The notes under the pieces: model-generated | What the model was told of the DNA's origin: nothing | What the model saw: only the letters and a program-made list of their open reading frames with translations | Database searches by the model: none | Source of the DNA: Paraphysomonas bandaiensis | Lineage: Eukaryota; Chrysophyceae | Assembly: GCA_965644295.1 (NCBI GenBank) | Contig: CBFFRP010000150.1 | Location: 248,001-312,000, forward strand | Direction of reading: 5' to 3' | Length of the DNA: 64,000 nt | Made by a program: the position numbers and the translations under genes | Part shown: in pieces, positions 20,558 to 33,825 of the stretch | How the letters are laid out: every line of letters starts with the position of its first letter | How positions within the stretch are numbered: position 1 is the first letter of the stretch

Positions 20558-21216
20558 ATATCTATTGATTTCTTTAGTGGGTGTATTATATTGTACTTAT
20601 TATCAGGCTTGCGTAACAAGTAATTGGTTTAAAAAATGATAATTGCAATTAGTATTGGTAAATGTTGCCATCTGATTTCAATTAAATGGCTGGCTTAATT
20701 ATAAAGCATCTCAAAATGGATAGCTAATAGCTACTGATCTGGGTACTAGCGTACACACCCATTATCTGTATATACAAGCTCGGATGTATGTGCTACGTGC
20801 ACAGTCAAGTTATCATTTTATTAATCATGTCAAAGATCGTTGGCAAAGCACCTTCCCAGCGATCGTTGTGATACATAGAATAAGCTGATTGCAGATATTC
20901 AGCTGCTTTGACATATTTAAGATTAAGTATAGTAGTGTAAATTGTAAATGACGTTGTGTATCCGTTGGGGGCCACGGACCACTATCAGTATCAAAATATT
21001 AAAATTGTTGAACTCTATAACTAGTGTATATTTTCCCCAATATTTCCATGTATATAATTATTAAAAACAAACGACTGATGCAATTACGTCACAATATTAT
21101 AGTACTATTATAGTAAATGAAAAAAAGATTGCCTAGGTTAACACATACCGCTAAATATAGCCAGTACACTGAAAAATGGAAAACTTAGGTACCAGACAAT
21201 GTACGCTACTGCCACA
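20558..21216. other. Convergent intergenic region
   Basis: AT-rich; holds a TAATTGCAATTA-type repeat piece near 20,605-20,665 (CAGGCTTGCGTAACAAG). No gene or RNA recognised. Confidence 0.55.
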
Positions 21217-24200
21217 CTATGACACCATTTCAGTTTCTGGGTCATCGTTCGCATCTTGTCTGTCTTCATCTGCATATCGTAAAATTCTATCGCCAGCAGA
21301 CTGGATTTGATAATCCAAATCTCTCTCAAGCTTTCGAACTAAACTTTCAATAATGTTATCACTCATTTCTGCAGAGTAATCGAGAGGCGTCTTTCCGTGA
21401 GAGTCAACTGCATCAACGTTCGCATTGGACTGACAGAGTAATTCCACCCCCAAAACATGTCCCTAATACATATTTAGCTGATGTGATGCACAATATAGCT
21501 CTCACATACCCCGTGGCATGCAACGTGAAGTGGACTCTTAAAATCATCCTGTTCGTTTCGCCAGTTGACATTAGCACCGTATGCTATCGCTCTCATCATA
21601 TCCACAAGGTCACCAATGAGAGAGGCCTAAATTTTATACCACATGTTAACCATAGTACATCATTAGTTATGAGCCTTCAGAAACCTGGAATAGCATTTCA
21701 TTTGCAGTTTCCTGAGGAGGTTTCTCCGATATATATCTCCGTTCCACGTACTGACGACACACATATTACACCACTCTTGCTTCTGTTGCAATAAACATAC
21801 CTTAGCGTATATGAACTTTTCTTTTTCTTGTCGGCTAGAGTTTGGTACTATTTTGCTTGGATGCATTTTATGCGGATCCCCTTGGGCTGTCGCAGCAGGA
21901 GGGTGTCAAAAAAATACTTCGTGTAAAAACAAACACAACCTTTTTCGTCGCTCTGTTTCTGGATCATTTCCTCCCATATCAAGTTAGAACGAATATTTCC
22001 TGGTTGCAAGTCATGACCCAAAAATATATCCCATATAAGCAACTCACCGACACGGAGAAGCAACTGCTTATTGTTCGGCGACCATTTGTCCAAAGAGATT
22101 GATCGCACCTTGGAAATATGCGTCCCAAGACTTCGATGAATACCAGAACACTCAATGCAAATCATTATGCACAAGTTGAGACTTGCCCTAAACGACATAT
22201 AAATTTCCGCACAAGCACAATATTACATAACGTACCAAGATGGAAACTGTGCTCCACAATCGGCACATCGCTGGTTCACCTGAGAACAGACACCAAAAAC
22301 TGTAAGCGAAATCCTACGGACTGGCCTCCTACCTTGTGGAGTTCATCTATTTCGTTTGTCTTCATATTCATATCGTCGTCATCGTCGTCTTTGGAAACAT
22401 CCCTCGAAGACCCGGGTGCTATCTGTAGCGCTAGCTGCTTCTCGATTTGCTCCCGAATTGCCTGTACCCATTCATTCGTATCTTTCTCGCTCTCGCCCTG
22501 AAGAATGTATATCCTCTGACCCGGACTGATAACCTCGAAAGTAAAGCGCATGTCGCTTGAACAATTCTCCCTCACTAAATTCAAAAATATAGTAAGAATG
22601 CACCAGAACAGAAAGTATGCCTTCCATACCTGTCGAAATGAGCAAATCGCACACTAATGTAGGAGGTGAATCTGAAAGGTTGTCTGTGCGAGCGTAGTAC
22701 AGCTTCCCGTTCTGTATTATATGTTATCTAGTAACAGCAACATAGCCTCACTACAATCTCTCGCACAGACCTGGATAAAGAACCACCTACGCTTCCACTC
22801 TTTCATCATATTGCTGGTCTTCTTCCACAGGAAACCAGCCTTTCCCTAGGACATACATCACCCACACACCCACACAACCATCTACACCTCACCACTTCAT
22901 CATCTCTTGCCATTTCGGATTCCAGATCTTCGCCAATAGTGGAGAGAGTAGACGTAGGCGCCTGATGTGACTTTCCCAGCTCTCTTGTGAACACGGCTGC
23001 CTGTACAACTTGTTACGAACAATCCCTACTCCTACATCAGCAACAACATCATCTCACCATGTTAAGTGAATTTCGCACTTTAACTTTGCTCTTCGAGGCA
23101 GCTGCTGCAATAAGACTCCTATTTTTGGTGTCCTTCTTTTTATCCTTCTCGAGGTCATTTTTTAGCTGAATCCTACATTGCACGTGATTAGTTGTCAATT
23201 CACTCTTCACATTAAGTTGAATACCTTTTGGCTTCTCTTAAAATCGCTTCACGGCGGAAGTCCTGTGCAAAATGTTAATCAAACAGATAAGCAAAGATAG
23301 GGCGTGTACATCTCGAGCCCTAGACATTTCGCTCGTGAGTTGCCTCATGGCTGGTTCCATCGTCGCCACCATAGTATGACACTGGTGGAAGAATCCCAAA
23401 TATATGTACAATGCAGAGCATGTGCGCTCACATAGCTGGAACTTTTTCTTCGTCTCCAATGAGTTCAATTCTGTTACCTAAGACATAATAAATCAGCATG
23501 CAGTCGGAAATATCATATTGCCTATCCAACCAGATCATATCGAGACAATTCAAGCTCCTTCCGCATGGTGGCAAGTTCAGCCTCCCTAAGTCAGAAGATT
23601 GTAAAGTGATGTACAAAATACTAACATGCTACCCACTTTCTGTGAACAACCTCATCATCCACACTAGTCTTGAGCGATAGAAACTTCGCTAAGGCTGACT
23701 CATACACCTCAGAATTCTGACTGACAGCCTAAACAGGAAGCTAAGAGAGTTGTATATAGCAATGTCGAGATAACCCTACATTCTTCAGCTTCCTGACAGA
23801 TTTAGCCTCTAGTTTAACGAATTCCTCCATTGGGGCAGAGAAAGTAGTCTCCAGCGATACGATGACCGCCTCACGATAAGATTCAATCTACACAAACACA
23901 TCATACTAAAAATAATGCAGTAATACTATATAGTACCATTTCAAACGCATTCCCAAATTTGGCCAGAAACTCCGATAGCCCCTCCCCGAGTCTTCCAGCC
24001 CACACCGGTTCCTGTAGCTGGGACATCAGCGACGCAAAATCTTTACCCGAATCCACAAATGCATTCCCATTTTTACAATATGAGCGACATTTATCAACGA
24101 GAAGTTGCAGGTGGCTGCGAAGATCTTCAACGTTCTTGTCCTGTAAAAGAAGGCCCTGGTTAATATTTGCGTATATTGCAGTGCAAAACATACCATAGAC

Positions 24201-24708
24201 TCAATTTTTTTCCGAAAAGCAGGTGAATCGGCTTCATATTGCAACACAACTGACTTCTTGAATAAGTTTCTGTAGTCCGATACATCTGGTGCTTTGAATG
24301 CGCCTTCGCCTCTTTGCAATGCCAAATAATCTCTTTGAACAGCATCAGTATCCGTTTTACATCGCTCATACACCGCAATATCAGACGTGTTTCCTACACT
24401 GTATACCCAATTCGATAACACTTCAGAATTATTATTATAGAGATCAGTAAAGTGTCTCACCTGTCATCAGCAGCTTTCAAAAACATAACACTAGAGGAAC
24501 CATATGATCCAAACTCTAATTTATTTGCTGATATATTCGAATCAATTGTTCGACGATTTATTTCTTTACGTTGATTTAATAATTCTTTATATTTTTGATT
24601 TTCTTGTGTGAGTTGAATGCATATATTGACGAGTTCACTATGAGATAAATGATCAAATGATGTATGATATTCTCTTGTTTCTTGTTGGAGTTCAGGGGCG
24701 ATATTCAT
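21217..24708 (-). CDS. ACAP/ASAP-type ArfGAP: BAR, PH, ArfGAP, ankyrin
   Basis: GTPase-activating protein for Arf, acting at curved membranes in endocytic or recycling traffic. Many short exons on the minus strand. Exon 1 (24708-24461) starts [14 protein letters not shown]. The BAR-like region lies in 24,440-23,000 ([31 protein letters not shown], coiled and charged). The PH domain lies in about 22,960-22,290 ([32 protein letters not shown]). The ArfGAP zinc finger follows: [11 protein letters not shown] (near 22,250), then after an intron [17 protein letters not shown] (near 22,150), giving C-x2-C...C-x2-C, with [13 protein letters not shown]. Ankyrin-like repeats ([18 protein letters not shown]) end near 21,360. 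This domain order is that of ACAP/centaurin-beta. The C-terminus is taken at TAG 21,217, but an extra 3' exon cannot be excluded. Exact inner splice sites were not all resolved. Confidence 0.85.
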
Positions 24709-25203
24709 ATGTTGATATGAGTGATTGAATAAAGATGTTTGTTTTACATATAGATTAGAATGATGGGGTTAGTTAGATGGGGTTATCTAGAGCTTTACTG
24801 TGATGTATATATATATATATATATATACGTGATAATCTAGTTGTTAGTTCGTTCCATCATTCCATATGTTCATTTCACAGTAGTATACTACGTACTGTAC
24901 CGGATACATGACTATCCATATATCCGGTACAGGACTGAATACAGCAGTAGTATATGCTATCGGCAGCCCAGCATCATATTTTCGGAAATAAGTTGAAGCA
25001 AATATCGACTATATTACTAAATACACAACTACGGCTGGAATACAGATAATTGTTGTCTCAATATTAGAGCTGTATAGTCGTACTCTTGGACTTATAGATC
25101 CAGCTACATACAGTATATGGCAGCATGTCGAGTGTGCAGTATCGACTTAAACAGACACCTCCATCTTCTCTCCTACATACACACCCAAACACATATTAAC
25201 ATA
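24709..25203. promoter_or_regulatory. Divergent intergenic region with dispersed repeat
   Basis: Upstream of both the ArfGAP (-) and the secretory protein (+). It has (AT)n at about 24,803-24,827 and a 110-bp dispersed repeat at 24,958-25,069, annotated separately. Confidence 0.5.
24958..25069 (+). repeat. Dispersed 110-bp repeat, copy A
   Basis: Matches 35,890-36,000 in the same orientation. Shared blocks are TATCGGCAG, CAGCATC, TTTTCGG, CAACTACGGCTG and TTGTTGTCTCAATATTAGAG. The flanks differ, so this is a discrete unit. No open frame; identity unknown. Confidence 0.75.
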
Positions 25204-27220
25204 ATGAATCAATCACATACTTTAATAACCCTTATCATAACCCTCATATCTCTCTTTCCCTCTATCTCCAGCACCCCTCATAGCCCCCATACAGCCTCTG
25301 GATTTATAACGGGTGATATAGATGGATATAATACAACTCTACGAGTGATTAGTTATATTAATACTCCCACTAATATACAATCAATACGTTTTTCAAATTT
25401 TCCTCATGAGATTGGAATACATAGTCCTGATTTTATATTATTACATGGAAAAACAGTTAATGGAAGGAGCGTATGGCATAACAATCAATACTATTTGTTC
25501 TTCTTAACTAATCCCACTGACCCCAAGTCATCATTTGGGACATGGTTAATTGGTAATGAATTAGGCAAAGATAGTGGAATTGCATTTTTGAAACCGAAGC
25601 GTCATACGATTGTTCCTCTGGAAGCGGAGTCCGCTAACTCCAAATGGCACTTCCTTCAAAACAAAGATTGGATATCTGATAACGACGCTCGCATGGTGTC
25701 GTTGAGTGAGGACGTAGATCGCGTTAGCTACAATGTGGTAGAGTATCTTTCCTCTAACGGTGCGCTGGAGACATCTATACTTCTCATGTCGTCCTGTTCT
25801 GCATCTGTTGCCTCGTACTTTTCAGACATCCTCCAGAAAGAAGTCCTTCCCCCTAAAAAATTCTCTGGGAAACCGTTGCTATGGAATTCTAATATGAGAG
25901 CGTGGCAGATGTTTACGATTAGGGTAGCTATTCCGCAGGGTGAAGCTGTGGTGCTTCGCCAGCAGCAGCAGGAGAGCGTTGTACACTTAATCAACAGTGA
26001 GTTTCTGTATGATGGCTGGCGCTTGAGTCTGCGAGCCACGGATGCTGGAGATGAGCAGGAAATACTTTTGAGTCTCTCCAGCAAGGGGCTTCCTCAGGGT
26101 GTTGAGATGCTACCAATGCAGCAGGAAGCAGCTAAATCTTATAGGAAAGATCTCCTATCAAGACTCGGCAGTGTGAAACCCGGGGATTTTGTTTGGATAT
26201 GGTATCAGTCAGAAACGCCACTAGGATCTTCCTGTAGCGGTACAGTGTGTGATGATAATGCAATACTACGCTGCCTGGCGTCCACACCTTCTTCAGCTGT
26301 GTTTGAATACTTTGATAGTGACCGTCGTGACGCTATGGGACGTAGTGTCCTGTCCCACGCTACTAGCTTTGTTACAACAACCTGGAACCGAACCAGTAAT
26401 ATCTTTGAATTATCTCGCGACGGTACTCAATTATCTATTCATTCCGCGTTCTTTATTGGATCCCGACCTCTGGACTGGATAAGAGATCATATTGTTGCCC
26501 ACGAAAACATGCTGGCGCCGTCATTGTCGAGCTGTTTTATGTATCACGCGGGAACCACATTACCACAGCAGTTTATATACGCTGCAGAGATACTCTGCGT
26601 AATGATGGGCGCCAAACCGATGACTATGGTAAGTGGCGGCATGCTGTTGTTTCTACTCTTTAGTATGTTACGTGTGTTTATAGATTCAGTACTCGTCTTC
26701 ATCGGACCACCAGTGGAAGTTCCCACTAGTGGCACAGCTGACTCGAGCTATTGTTGCTGGTCAGCACCTTGTTCCTGAGTTGCGATCCCTTAAGCATACG
26801 ATAAATACGTATGGTAGTGACGAGACACTCATTGTTTATCGGGACGAGCGATCTCACCTTGTAGACTTACTGCGCCCGCGGGGAGCGGCCCAAGCGCTGC
26901 ATATCGCCCCCTATCCGTCTGAGGTTACTGATGGGGATACAGGGAAACTCCACCAGTTGTATTTGGACCAAATTTTCAACTCGTGGTGGAATGGGTACGT
27001 GCTAGGATACCCCGAACAATTCATAGATTCGTACTGTAGAAATTTTCACTCTGAACTTGGCGAGTCTGAGAAAGTATCTCAGAGTCGACTAGCTAAGATG
27101 AAAGCGCAGGACTACTTTCGACTGCACAACTTCTCGACACCTATTGTTGCACTGGGAAGTGATTCTAGCATACTGAGTACAAAAGTTCTTGATTTTTTTG
27201 CAACAATGACTGCTGAGTAA
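25204..27220 (+). CDS. Unrecognised secretory-pathway protein
   Basis: Two exons, 25204-26628 and 26684-27220, with a 55-bp intron; 653 residues, TAA stop. Residues 1-25 form a clear signal peptide (THRx2-free hydrophobic run TLITLIITLISLFPSISS), so the ATG at 25204 is preferred over the upstream in-frame ATG at 25117. No other strong membrane segment is evident, so a luminal or secreted protein is likely. Trp- and Tyr-rich patches (WHFLQNKDW, FVWIWYQSE, FNSWWNGYVLGYPEQFIDSY) and the Cys residues in GSSCSGTVCDD suggest a folded enzyme or lectin-like module rather than a disordered protein. I do not recognise the family. Alternatives include a glycan-processing or cell-surface protein; this is not supported by a motif. 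Confidence 0.7.
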
Positions 27221-27896
27221 TTAAACTGAAGTTGTGTGTGCTGAGAATATTTAGCTTGAGTGATGAAACAGTGGTATGCTGTAAGCCCATGTAGGTTAGC
27301 GTATATTGACGTATTGACCAACGGTTGTAAACCTACATTCTACCCTGTGCTACTACCTACAAAATTCTCTTTAAGATGAATACAATATACCCCTCCTATT
27401 TTCTACAATGACCATTTCTTTGGAGTAAGGAGATCGTTAAGAAAAGTTTATACTAAAACTGGATAGCTGGATAGACTCTTTATTATAGTTGCATACACAA
27501 TTGTTTGTGTAGTCATGCAGGATGTAAGACATGTCAACAACATGATAATTTATTTTGTTCATATCAACCACTGCTCAACTTCCATACCTTGAATCGTCAT
27601 GATACAATACTTCAGTTTCACAGTTATAGCTATATATATAGTATCTTTGACTACGTATTACTGCGTTCAAATTGTATTTAACGTATTCTACAGTACTATC
27701 TTAGAGAACCATACGTATTCCAACAACAGATTCTACAACATAGCCTCAATCCACTATCAATATCTTCACATTGTAGTGACAGTATTCCTCAGCCAAATTG
27801 AATAACGTATAGTGGCTCAGATCATTGTTCATTACAAAAGCTACCTACTTTCAATACTTCATCTGCAAAAACAAGGGTATAACATATGATATGATA
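27221..27896. other. Convergent intergenic region
   Basis: AT-rich 3' flanks of two converging genes; no gene or RNA recognised. Confidence 0.6.
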
Positions 27897-30291
27897 TTAA
27901 CGGTATGCTTTGGCTTTGGTAAATGAACCAGAAACTCCAAGGGAATCTTTCTTTCCTTTCTTGGGGTTGAATTTTCCTTTCTTATGAGCCATTTTCCATT
28001 TTTGTCTACCCGATGTACTATATCCAAGAGTCTCGCTGTTCGAGAAAACTCTACTTTGTCCGGCCGGCGAGGGTTGTGAAGCCGCAGCACTACTACTTTC
28101 TGCGCTCGCACTACCGCCTTCATCTGAGCCAGCAAACAGTGGGTCCTTAGATTTACTAATTTGTCTGCGTTTCTCCTGTGTTTGACCATCCGCCCCAGCC
28201 TGTGCTCGCCTCCTTTTCTTTTTGTTGCTTTTATTGCGATTACCTGCAACACTACGCATGCTCACGGGAACCAAGTAGTCTGGTACATGTCGCAAATGCT
28301 CTTTGACACGGATTGGGTGCATCACAGCCTTATCGTGACGAAGAACCTGAAAATATATTAAAGTATGTTCACATCGCTGACTTAACTTGTACCTTCAAAT
28401 CTGTAGGGTTCGCAGCAAAGAAAGATTTCAGCTGAGATGAATTGAGAATTTCTCTCTTGAGCTCAGCAGCTCTCATTTCCTTCACAGCAGCTGAAGTGAC
28501 CGAACGAATGGTGTCCTCAACCCTGTAGCGAAAGCTCTCGAGTTCGCGCATGTTAAAAACAAGAGGTGATGGCTGACGCATCCGCTCGTCCTCGTCGTCA
28601 AGAAACTCACCACCCTGGGCCCCGAGTGCAGCGAGGACGTTATTTCCTCCTTGTGAAGTGTCCCCAAGGCGAGGCTGTTGCGCTTGTACCGCTCTAAGGA
28701 CAGCCTCATCCCGCTCTGCAATGGACAAAGCTTTCGCGTGTGAAGACGTTGTAGCAGATGTAGCGGAGAGGGCAGGTGGAGTAGAAACAAATGATAGGGA
28801 GGTACCGGAGGCACCACCTCGAGCAGTGCGACCTATTCGGTGCGTATAGGCAGCTACGGAGGCAGGAAAATCAAAGTTGATAACAAATGACACACCCTTG
28901 AAATCTATTCCTCTCGATACACCATACTCATCTCTTTCTACAGAATCATCCTTATTTCGCTGTTTCTTTACAGTTGATTTAGGTACTTCTGCCACCTTTT
29001 CAGGTTCATCCACCTCGTCCTCACTCTCGTCGTCGCTACCCACATCACTTTCACCTACCTCGCTGCCACTATTTTCCTCATCCTCTATGTCATCGTCATT
29101 CTCGCTGCCTTCTTCATCCTGTACGTCTTCGTCACTGTCGCTATCTTCACCCTCCTCATCGATTGTCTCCATCTCGCCTGTTTCACCACGAGACATCTCT
29201 TCTTCCTCATCACTGCCCTCGTCATCTTCCTCGCCATGGTCTACCACTGCATCTGTAGCAATAAGATAATCGAACACACCACGATTGAACTCCTAGATAA
29301 AATGTCATACATTGCATTAAATCGAGATCACTCTCCCTACCTCTAGAATGTGGGTGCGAGAATTGGCGGGTAATTCAGCATTAAGGACAGCTGCAGATAT
29401 AAAAAACTGCTGGAGAAATAACTTTAACTTGTAACATTTGTTAACATCATTCACAAAAATTAGGCCTTTTCCCTGCGTGAAAAACGTTAGCATCGCATTT
29501 AGCAATACCAGAGGTGACACCTGTAGGAGGCCAAGCTTAATGAACACATAGAGTACGAGAAATTTGTCAGCCTCTGAGGTTCGGAGATACATCTGAAGAA
29601 GATGACCACTATTAGCAGACTCCTCGAGCTTTAGAACGGCAGGATTGTGAAGAACTACTCTTTTAAATTTCTCGAGTTCAGGAGATAAGGTGGCCGACAT
29701 TAGCAGACCTTGATATATCTTGGGCATGGAGGAAGTAATTGACTGTACATCATCAGCATGTCCGAATGATAAGATGAGATCAGCCTCATCAATCACAAGG
29801 GTATTCACTCGAGACAAGCTGATATTTCCAGATTTCAATGAATTGACAAGTCGTGCAGGAGTGGAGATAACGATATCTGGCATGGCTTGTAGACGATACA
29901 ACTGAACAGTTGTACTATCATCACTGAGAGAACAAATAGATATATTATCTCTACAATAATACATCAATTCTGACATATGATTTTCAATTTGTTTGCATAG
30001 CTCTTTTGTAGGGGCTAAGATTATAGCTTTAATACACGGTTTCGACTGATGTTCTGTACTTTTCATAGCTAACAATTTATGTAGTATAGGTAGAGCAAAT
30101 GCATATGTTTTTCCTGAACCTGTACGTGCACGAACTAATACATCTTTTCCTTGTAAAACAATAGGAATACATTTTGCTTGTACGATAGTTGGGTATATAA
30201 ACCCTAACTTCGATATAGCTTTCGTTAACTTCTTATCTAAACCAAAATCTCTTTGAATCCATGTCTTTTCTTCATCTAATAGAAATGACAT
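27897..30291 (-). CDS. DDX56: DEAD-box RNA helicase DDX56/Dbp9, 60S ribosome assembly
   Basis: Nucleolar ATP-dependent RNA helicase for large-subunit maturation. Exons 30291-29521, 29472-29341, 29292-28393 and 28346-27897. The intron 29473-29520 is 48 bp, stop-free and in frame; removing it joins FIKLGLLQ to GKGLIFVN exactly as in DDX56/Dbp9. The spliced product is 750 residues. Motifs in order: Q motif near residue 30, ARTGSGKT (I), [11 protein letters not shown] (Ia), TPARLV (Ib), DEAD in VIDEADLIL (II), MSATL (III), GLIFVN (IV), [17 protein letters not shown] (V) and [10 protein letters not shown] (VI). As in Dbp9, a long acidic insert (Glu/Asp/Ser-rich, about 100 residues) interrupts helicase domain 2 between [15 protein letters not shown] and the RGIDF motif. 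The C-terminus has [18 protein letters not shown] and a Lys-rich tail ending KAYR. It is head-to-head with the P5C dehydrogenase gene. Confidence 0.95.
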
Positions 30292-31283
30292 TGTTTATAA
30301 TAGAAAGGAAGTTCTTCTTCCTATACTAAGAATGTGATCTATATTGATTTCTTATGTGGTTGTTAATTATGTGAACTCTCAATGGCTCTGATGGGAAAAC
30401 CATTCATTATAGAGACTGTATTTCATTGTATTCTATAGTACTACAATGGTTAGTTGTGTATGGTTTGTTGTGGATGAGATATAATACAGTAGAAATACAG
30501 GATAGGAAACTATGTTTTTTTAAGAATATATAGCTTTTTATAGTGTCAAAATCAGGTTTTTTCAATGGGTATGTTGTTTTGCTCTCTCTGCTGCTGTATA
30601 GCATACAATAGTTGAACCTGTGGAACAGCAGTATGTCTCTAATATATGTGTGGTCTCATGGATATGGTCAGTGAGGGGTTTGTAGTTATGTGGGATGTTG
30701 TATTCATCTGGTAAGATGATTGCTTGAGGAATATAATGCAGTATATCTTCCATGATATTTGATTCATCTTCTGGTCAAGGACACAATATCATATGAGGAT
30801 ATATCTATCTGTATATACAGTACATGTATATGCCTGTAGATCCACAGCTCTGATTGTCCTGTATAACAGTGCCGTATACAGAACTATACAACAACATACA
30901 GTCAACTGAAAAAAAAAATACAACAAAAATTTTAAAAAAAATCGATTTCATATGAAGATTCTGCTGTATATTTTTCTAGATTACAATTTTGTAGAGTATC
31001 CAAAATCTGAGGTGCAGAATCCACACAAAAAAAAAACAAAGAAGCCGAAAAAGAACAATCCAAATATTCTTTTTTCATATATATGAAGTGCCACATATTC
31101 TACATACGTTTAGAGTATGAAGAGTATCTATTGCTTATGTATGTATGTTGTGATGTGTGGGGTGATGTAGGTGTGATGCATTATACGTGTGTTTCTATAT
31201 ATAAACCACATATCTATATACTAATCCATCTTAATAGTATTGCATTCATTATATATATATAAAGACATTTAATTCATTCAACA
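30292..31283. promoter_or_regulatory. Bidirectional intergenic region DDX56 / P5C dehydrogenase
   Basis: 1-kb divergent region. Poly-A/T runs lie at 30,908-30,950 and 31,027-31,035, and TATATA runs near 31,195 and 31,250-31,262. No gene recognised. Confidence 0.5.
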
Positions 31284-33008
31284 ATGATTCGTTCAGTTAA
31301 GAGTATTAAACCTTTCGCATCTCGTTCTCTGTCTAATGCCAGATACACTCTCCCACCATTTGCTGGTGAACCCTTTAAGACATATGCACCAGGGACCCCT
31401 GAACGTCCTCTATTAGAGGCTGCATTAAAGGAAACAAAATCAGAAGTGGTGGAAATACCATGTATTGTAAATGGAAAAGAGATTTTTACTGGAGATACAC
31501 AGGAGCAAGTCATGCCTAGTGATCATGGGCATGTCCTTGCAAGGTTTCATAAGGCTACTCCAGATATTATTCAGGATGCTATTCGTGTCTCTAATGAAGC
31601 ACGACAGGAATGGGCTTCAATTCCATTCGAACATCGTGCAATGGTATTCAAGAAGGCTGGAGATCTTGTTGCTGGAAAATATCGCCCGAAGATCATGGCA
31701 GCTACCATGCTCGGTATGTTTGTTATTGATGTCTTGCATATTGTATTTTAAATGCTATTATGTATAGGGACTGGTAAAACCGTATGGCAGGCAGAAATTG
31801 ACGCTGCTGTAGAAGTTGTTGATTTCCTCAGAATTAATAATAAATTCGCGGAAGGCATCTACGAGGGGCAGCCTCCACTAAATAGCGCCAACACTTGGAA
31901 CCGTTTGCGCTACCGCGAACTGGAAGGACATGTTCTTGCTATCTCCCCATTTAACTTCTGTGCTATTGGAGCCAACTTGTGTGCTGCTCCTGCTCTAATG
32001 GGAAATACTGTACTTTGGAAACCTGCATCTGCGTCTGTGCTTTCCAACTATGTTACATACAAGATATATCAGGAGGCTGGTCTTCCCCCCGGAGTTATAT
32101 CCTTCCTTCCTGCAGCTGGTAAAGTTGCTGGGGAGGCTATCAATCACCCTGATTTCGCCGGCCTACACTTCACTGGTAGTACTGCTGTATTCAACTCTCT
32201 TTGGCAGCAGGTGGGCAATAACCTCAGCACATACAAAAGTTATCCACGCATAGTTGGCGAGACTGGCGGCAAGAACTTCCACGTGCTGCATCCATCTGCG
32301 GATGTTGATCACGCCGTTTTCAACACTGTACGAGCTGCATTCGAATATCAGGGACAAAAGTGCAGCGCCTGCAGCCGTATGTATGTTCCCAAGAGCCTCT
32401 GGTCTGAGGTGAAGAGCAAGTTGGTCGATACTATTGCTACACTCAAGGTTGGACAGCCTGACGATTTCAAGAGTTTCATGACCGCTGTGATCGATGGCGC
32501 AGCATTCAAAGACCACTCCGGTTTTATTGATAGAGCTAAGCAGAGCTCAGAGTGCGAAATCATTGCGGGTGGATCCTACGACAACTCTAAAGGGTACTTC
32601 GTTGAGCCAACGGTTATAGTGACCAGCAACCCGAAGTACGAAACTATGCAGGAGGAAATATTTGGACCTGTGCTGACTGTGTACGTATACGATGATGCTG
32701 AGTGGGATGCTACTCTTAAACTTGTCGATTCTACTTCCCCCTATGGACTTACTGGCGGAATATTTGCGAGAGACAGGCGTGCTCTTGTGCAGGCAGAGAG
32801 AGAGTTGCGCAACAGCTGCGGCAACATGTACTTGAATGACAAGAGCACCGGTGCTGTCGTAGGAGAGCAACCCTTCGGTGGCGGGCGAGCATCAGGTACC
32901 AACGACAAGGCAGGTAGCCATCTGAATCTGCTTCGATGGGTCAATGCTCAGACCATCAAGGAGAACACCGTGCCCATTACTGGAGTTTCGTACCCCCACA
33001 TGGATTAA
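31284..33008 (+). CDS. ALDH4A1: Delta1-pyrroline-5-carboxylate dehydrogenase
   Basis: Mitochondrial matrix enzyme of proline catabolism: oxidises P5C/glutamate semialdehyde to glutamate with NAD+. Exons 31284-31713 and 31768-33008 (54-bp intron) give 556 residues. The N-terminus MIRSVKSIKPFASRSLSNAR is an Arg/Ser-rich mitochondrial presequence. Landmarks: ISPFNFCAIGANLCAAPALM, WKPASASVLSNY, PPGVISFLPAAG, FTGSTAVF, GETGGKNF (general base Glu), YQGQKCSACSRMYVP with the catalytic Cys (QKCSA), EEIFGPVLTVYVY and GEQPFGGGRASGTNDK. The GQKCSA and PFNFCAI versions identify the ALDH4A1 subgroup rather than general ALDH. TAA stop. Confidence 0.96.
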
Positions 33009-33825
33009 ACGCAACGTGTTTCATTGGATATATTCACGCGGCTAGGAGTGAACATCGTGTAATTGCATTTGACTCTTCTAACACGAGTTCATTATTTTCT
33101 CTTGTTGTTAAGAAAAGTGTAGTGCGTGGTAACTTTTTGGTAATTATCAAGTAGAGTTCTAATATCATTGATGAAGACTTAGCAGAGCTATCTTAACGCT
33201 GTCGCCTCTCTACAAATTGATATTTTTTTACCAGTTACAGCAGATATTAGCTTAACTTGATTTAGTTGAATTATGGCCTCGTTTCTCCGTTCCAGGAATA
33301 ACGAATTATACAGTAGTTGTAAACAGCATAACAAGAATTTAGTATGAATGATGTTAACGAAAATAGCTGAAATAATACGTTGACTGGCCTGTATGAGATT
33401 GTGACTATCTAAGATCTGGTAATAGATAATATTGGTTGGTAGTAGTAATGATATAGATTTAGTGAAAGATAGAGATGCTGATCACTGATCACAATTAATT
33501 GAGGGTCTGCTGTCTGCTGTATTTCACGTTCAGTTACCACGTGACTACTATAAATGTTACATTCTGTTCTTTTTAATATTCAGTGAGGTGTTGTTGTTTG
33601 AAGCAATTTCTAGTCAATTTGTGATGCGCTATAGGAAACAATATAGCAGTCACAATATACCATACTTAAAAGTGAGTGTACACCAGAGTAATGAATTACT
33701 CTAAACAAATATAGTTTTCATGCTCATAAAATTGGAACGAAGGATATAATAAATATCCGAATCAACACTATTAATATATATTTTCTATCGCTTGTAGGAG
33801 TAGTAAATTTATGTGGTGCAAGAAA
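33009..33825. other. Convergent intergenic region
   Basis: AT-rich sequence between two convergent genes; no gene or RNA recognised. Confidence 0.6.

Noticed and set aside
24958-25069. Dispersed 110-bp repeat as a U-snRNA
   Set aside because: It lacks the conserved U1, U2, U4, U5 and U6 landmarks and an Sm site was not evident.
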